The notes beneath the pieces were generated by a model. The model was not told where the DNA came from, made no database searches, and saw only the letters and a program-made list of their open reading frames with translations. Shown in pieces: positions 6,460 to 7,442 of a stretch of DNA of 7,442 nt. Position 1 is the first letter of the stretch. Every line of letters starts with the position of its first letter. The stretch is taken from contig DNJM01000134.1 of the NCBI GenBank assembly GCA_003489085.1, forward strand, positions 3,748 to 11,189, in the 5' to 3' direction. The position numbers and the translations under genes are program-made. Source of the DNA: Lachnospiraceae bacterium (GTDB lineage: Bacteria; Bacillota; Clostridia; Lachnospirales; Lachnospiraceae).

Positions 6460-7442
6460 TACAGATTCGCCTCCTCAAATGCCGTCATAAATGCCGTCAG
6501 CTTCTCTACACCTTCCAGAGGCATAGCATTATAGATGCTGGCCCGCATACCACCGACCGTCCGGTGTCCTTTCAGATTTTCAAAACCGGCTGCCTTTGCC
6601 TCCTGAACAAATTTCGCATCCAGGTCTGCATTTCCGGTAACAAATGGTACATTCATCAGAGAACGATCCTCTTTCCGGACGGTTCCGTGGAACAGGCAGC
6701 TTTGATCCAGATACTCATACAGAAGCTTTGCCTTCTTCTCATTCCGCTCCTTCATAACCTCCAGGCCGCCCATCTGCTTCAGCCATTTGAAGACCTTGCC
6801 GCAGATATAGATACCATATGCAGGCGGTGTATTATATAAGGACTTTGCATCTGCGTGAATCTTATACTGCAGCATCGTAGGTGTTCCCGGCAGCACATCC
6901 CCGGTAATCAGATCCTCCCGGATAATCACGATAGTAACACCGGCCGGACCGATATTCTTCTGTACACCGCCATACATCAGTCCATATTTCGTAATATCCA
7001 CAGGCTCGGACAGGAAACAGGAGGATACGTCGGAAACCAGAATTTTTCCCTTGGTATTCGGAAGTGTATTATATTTCGTTCCGTAAATTGTATTATTTTC
7101 ACAGATATAGACATAATCCGCGTTTTCGCTGACCGGAAGATCCGAACAGTCCGGAATATAGGAGTATGTCTTATCTTCGCTGGAAGCAATTTTATTGGCT
7201 GTTCCATATTTTTTCGCTTCTTCATAGGCGCGTTTTGCCCACTGGCCGGTTACGATATAGTCTGCCACCCGGTTCTTCATCAGGTTCATGGGGATTGCGG
7301 AGAACTGCAGATGCGCCCCGCCCTGCAGGAATAACACTTTATAATTGTCCGGAACTTTCAGCAGCTCTCTGAAATCCTGCTCCGCCGTCTGTATGATTTC
7401 ATCGAAGATTTTGGAACGATGGCTCATCTCCATCACGGACAT
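6459..7442 (-). CDS. serC: Phosphoserine aminotransferase, 5' end beyond the right edge
   Basis: Transfers the amino group of glutamate to 3-phosphohydroxypyruvate to give phosphoserine, the second step of serine synthesis; a PLP enzyme of the cytoplasm. The visible 327 residues begin with SVMEMSHRS, which in the Escherichia coli enzyme lies about 33 residues from the N-terminus. The ATG at 7442 is therefore an internal methionine and the true start is outside the window. Key features in visible numbering are the PLP phosphate-binding loop QGGAHLQF (40-47), SDVSSCFLS (137-145) and the Schiff-base lysine Lys162 in GGVQKNIGPAG. NTPPAYGIY (204-212), SLMNVPF (261-267) and the substrate-binding GHRTVGGMRASIYNAMP (292-308) follow. 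His43 in the GGA loop replaces the small residue often found there; this is probably neutral. The stop codon overlaps the serA start, so the two genes are translationally coupled. Confidence 0.97.
   Translation of the reverse strand: MSVMEMSHRSKIFDEIIQTAEQDFRELLKVPDNYKVLFLQGGAHLQFSAIPMNLMKNRVADYIVTGQWAKRAYEEAKKYGTANKIASSEDKTYSYIPDCSDLPVSENADYVYICENNTIYGTKYNTLPNTKGKILVSDVSSCFLSEPVDITKYGLMYGGVQKNIGPAGVTIVIIREDLITGDVLPGTPTMLQYKIHADAKSLYNTPPAYGIYICGKVFKWLKQMGGLEVMKERNEKKAKLLYEYLDQSCLFHGTVRKEDRSLMNVPFVTGNADLDAKFVQEAKAAGFENLKGHRTVGGMRASIYNAMPLEGVEKLTAFMTAFEEANL

Noticed and set aside
5488..6534. A 348-codon open frame on the plus strand opposite serA and the end of serC
   Set aside because: It is antisense to two clear enzymes with catalytic motifs, its product is rich in His, Arg, Ile and Ser with no recognisable domain, and it has no convincing ribosome site or promoter. 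It is a by-product of codon choice in serA.

Overview
The window is bacterial chromosome with every supported gene on the minus strand, so genes are read here from the right edge to the left. Moderate base composition, strong AGGAG-type ribosome sites, a T-box riboswitch on an amino-acid operon and a Lachnospiraceae-like deacetylase with 20-residue wall-binding repeats all suggest a Gram-positive anaerobe of the class Clostridia, most likely Lachnospiraceae. The genus cannot be fixed from this sequence alone.

Right part (7442 to 5293): serC, with its 5' end beyond the window edge, and serA overlap at TAATG. They encode the first two enzymes of serine synthesis from 3-phosphoglycerate, with SerC following SerA in the pathway although serC comes first in the operon. 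The SerA is a 388-residue form with a C-terminal ACT domain and an apparent Glu-to-Gln change at the usual catalytic glutamate.

Middle (about 5300 to 3759): a single gene with its own good sigma-A-type promoter (TTGAAT, 17 bp, TATAAT). It encodes a membrane-anchored or secreted polysaccharide deacetylase: short basic N-terminus, hydrophobic segment, an uncharacterised N-terminal region, five wall-binding repeats of 20 residues, then a complete NodB deacetylase domain.

Left part (about 3745 to 1): an aromatic amino-acid operon. A near-consensus promoter (TTGACA, 17 bp, TATGAT) drives a leader of about 380 nt with the hallmarks of a T-box riboswitch: a specifier loop with a likely UUC (Phe) codon, a T-box bulge, an antiterminator and a 13-bp competing terminator. 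Downstream lie aroF (DAHP synthase, type I-beta with an N-terminal regulatory domain), aroB (3-dehydroquinate synthase), aroE (shikimate dehydrogenase) and the start of an unrecognised membrane protein gene that runs off the left edge. The four genes are 1 to 4 nt apart, or close to it, and so are probably co-transcribed. They cover steps 1, 2 and 4 of the shikimate pathway; 3-dehydroquinate dehydratase (step 3) is not in the window. Uncharged tRNA would switch the operon on, and the N-terminal domain of AroF probably adds feedback inhibition at the protein level.

I found no mobile element, CRISPR array, tRNA or rRNA gene and nothing that amounts to a new biological system. The points most worth a second look are the atypical T-box bulge, the SerA active-site change and the uncharacterised membrane protein in the aro operon.
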